Below are positions 62,536 to 64,000 of a stretch of 64,000 bases of DNA, piece by piece. Each line of letters opens with the position of its first letter. Position 1 is the stretch's first letter. This DNA is from Fibrobacter succinogenes (GTDB taxonomy: Bacteria > Fibrobacterota > Fibrobacteria > Fibrobacterales > Fibrobacteraceae), in contig CACWPM010000003.1 in NCBI GenBank assembly GCA_902762795.1, forward strand, positions 1-64,000, in the 5' to 3' direction. The notes under the pieces are model-generated. The model saw only the letters and a list, made by a program, of their open reading frames with translations. It was not told the origin of the DNA and made no database searches. The position numbers were made by a program, and so were the translations under genes.

Positions 62536-64000
62536 ATGTTTTTATACAAGAAAAAAAACGCTTTTGCGAGGACCGAATGGACGAAGCAACCTATCCGTCG
62601 AAAAATCTCTCTCTCGTTTCTCATCTTTAGTCTCTCATCTTTCGTCTTGTTCTCCGCTTGCACGGATTATCAGGAAGAATTTGAAAATGCTTTCGGGGCG
62701 CTGGAATATTCGAACGAATCTAGCGATTCTACGCAGGATATTTCTAGCGATAGTGGCACCGGAAAGTCATCGTCTTCGGCCAATGAAAAATCTAGCAGTT
62801 CGGTAAAGTCGTCTTCATCGAGCAAAAAAGAAAGTTCATCTTCTAGTGTAGGGTCTTCTTCTGCCGTTAAAATTGTTGTGGATGAAGAGGGGGTATTTAC
62901 AGATAAACGTGATAACCAGAAATACAAGGTTGTAAAGGTTGGCGACCAAGTGTGGTTGGCGCAAAACTTGGCTTACAATATGGGAAATGGAATAAGTCCT
63001 TGCTACCAATATGATTGTTCCGCCGAAGACCATTCCTATGGAAGGTTTTATACCTGGATTGATGCTCAAAAAGCGTGCCCTGATGGCTGGCACTTGCCAT
63101 CGAAGGGTGAAATTGGTGCGCTTACGGCTTTCGTGGGTGGAGACGAAAAGGCTGTGAAATCGCTTAAGGCGAAAGAAACTTGGACAAAAGGCGCCGGAAC
63201 GGATGATTTCGGATTCGCTTTACTTGCTGCCGGTTCTTGGAACGGGAAAAATGCCGGCATTTCAAGCAATTATTCTGACAGGGGGCAATTTGCGTTTGTT
63301 TGGAGTGGGGACGAATATGTTGAAGGAGCTCAAGCTTATGTTGTGATGGTGAATGCTGATAAATGGGATGTGACGTACCATAAAAAAGATATGGGATTTA
63401 GCGTCCGTTGTGTTGTTGATGCGAAGAATGTTGATTTTAAGTCGGGTTCGGGAGCGAAGTCTTCGTCATCGGCAATGTCCAGCAGTTCGGCGAAGTCTTC
63501 GTCGTCGGCAACGTCCAGCAGTTCGGCGAAGTCTTCGTCATCGGCAATGTCCAGTAGTTCAGCGAAGTCTTCGTCATCGGTTGCATCCTCTTCTAGCCGC
63601 ACTCCGATAAGCTACGGAACCATGAGCGATGGAAAAAATTCGTATAAGACGGTGAAAATCGGTTCGCAGGTCTGGATGGCTGAAAATCTCAATGGCCCGG
63701 AAGTCGAAGGCTCCTCTTGCTATGATGGTAATCCGGTGCTCTGTGCCGAATATGGTCGCCTGTATAACTTGGCTGCGGCTCAGGAAGCGTGCCCTACAGA
63801 CTGGCATTTGCCAACGGAGAAAGAGTTTAAAACGCTCGTTGATGCGGTTGGTGGTTACAGTCGCGCAGGCAAGATACTTAAAGCTCAAAATTTTGGTGGA
63901 GATGATACTTTAGGCTTCGGTGTCCTTGCTGGCGGTCAAAAAAGTCTTTATGGCTATTTTGTCGGGGCTGGGGATTCCGCATATTTCTGGATGGCTCCTG
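62536..64000 (+). CDS. FISUMP-domain lipoprotein, truncated by the right window edge
   Basis: At least 488 residues. Basic N-terminus, then membrane/lipoprotein signal ending in FVLFSAC (Cys about 42). Ser/Glu linker, first FISUMP domain (about residues 115-290: QVWLAQNLAYNM, YGRFYTWIDAQKACPDGWHLPS, GFALLAAGSW, FSVRCV), 12-residue tandem repeats (AKSSSSAMSSSS), then a second FISUMP domain (MAENLNGPEVE, ACPTDWHLPTEKEF, GFGVLAGG) that runs off the window. FISUMP (TIGR02145) was named in Fibrobacter succinogenes. AGGAGAGG precedes the ATG. The ligand is unknown. Confidence 0.9.
   Translation, partial: MFLYKKKNAFARTEWTKQPIRRKISLSFLIFSLSSFVLFSACTDYQEEFENAFGALEYSNESSDSTQDISSDSGTGKSSSSANEKSSSSVKSSSSSKKESSSSSVGSSSAVKIVVDEEGVFTDKRDNQKYKVVKVGDQVWLAQNLAYNMGNGISPCYQYDCSAEDHSYGRFYTWIDAQKACPDGWHLPSKGEIGALTAFVGGDEKAVKSLKAKETWTKGAGTDDFGFALLAAGSWNGKNAGISSNYSDRGQFAFVWSGDEYVEGAQAYVVMVNADKWDVTYHKKDMGFSVRCVVDAKNVDFKSGSGAKSSSSAMSSSSAKSSSSATSSSSAKSSSSAMSSSSAKSSSSVASSSSRTPISYGTMSDGKNSYKTVKIGSQVWMAENLNGPEVEGSSCYDGNPVLCAEYGRLYNLAAAQEACPTDWHLPTEKEFKTLVDAVGGYSRAGKILKAQNFGGDDTLGFGVLAGGQKSLYGYFVGAGDSAYFWMAP
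63454..63582 (+). repeat. 36-bp tandem minisatellite inside the FISUMP gene
   Basis: The unit begins GCGAAGTCTTCGTC at 63454, 63490, 63526 and 63562: three full copies and a partial fourth, differing at single bases. It encodes 12 residues per copy and lengthens the Ser linker in frame. Confidence 0.92.

Noticed and set aside
63454-63582. CRISPR array
   Set aside because: The 36-bp period matches a CRISPR repeat length, but there are no spacers between copies; it is an in-frame coding minisatellite.

Overview
The window looks like chromosome from Fibrobacter (phylum Fibrobacterota), close to F. succinogenes. Four kinds of evidence support this: a lipoprotein with two FISUMP domains (Fibrobacter succinogenes major paralogous domain) at the right edge; a regulator of the TIGR02147/DUF4423 family that is expanded in this genus; serine/glutamate linkers of the SSSSE type in several secreted proteins; and PorV-like and CTD-like proteins pointing to type IX secretion. 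I see no rRNA, CRISPR array, insertion sequence or prophage, and one tRNA, Gln(CUG).

Layout. 1-9 kb: the 3' part of a secreted M6 peptidase, an NhaC antiporter, an EamA permease, UDP-glucuronate decarboxylase, a DUF3943 envelope protein, an AraC regulator with an unknown membrane protein. 9.3-13.6 kb: two tandem MORN-2 repeat proteins. 13.6-17.6 kb: a minus-strand run of five genes (two exported proteins, a 60-aa protein, a TPM protein, an unknown). 17.8-21.6 kb: a serine-less alpha/beta-hydrolase, lnt, rsmI. 21.9-25.6 kb: three AT-rich genes for exported proteins. 25.7-29.2 kb: lipoprotein, LpxH-like hydrolase, unknowns, a second serine-less hydrolase. 30-32.3 kb: TIGR02147 regulator with a lipoprotein. 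32.4-36.5 kb: tRNA-Gln, a striking palindrome array, RNA methyltransferase, thioredoxin, hisF, tldD. 37-42.2 kb: a giant MBG-repeat surface protein. 42.4-50.7 kb: clpB, an outer-membrane protein, hisC-hisN, comEC. 50.8-64 kb: metzincin lipoprotein, DUF4416, lipoprotein plus barrel pair, xerC, a tight five-gene envelope operon (PorV-like, membrane STAS, zinc-less LytM, lipoprotein, Nudix), and two genes ending in the FISUMP lipoprotein.

How the genes fit together. Much of the window is envelope biology: lipoprotein maturation (Lnt), lipid A synthesis (LpxH), outer-membrane barrels, lipoproteins and probable type IX substrates. Histidine biosynthesis is split between hisF and hisC-hisN. Two features recur across loci. 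At least eight genes have a -10-like hexamer 6-9 nt before the start codon and no Shine-Dalgarno, suggesting leaderless mRNAs. Intergenic spaces carry degenerate phrases of 7-10 bp units, often with a complementary phrase opposite, forming imperfect giant inverted repeats. These two patterns, the TTACGTAA array at 32.6-32.8 kb and the STAS/LytM operon are the best candidates for something undescribed. All calls come from reading the sequence; no database search was possible.
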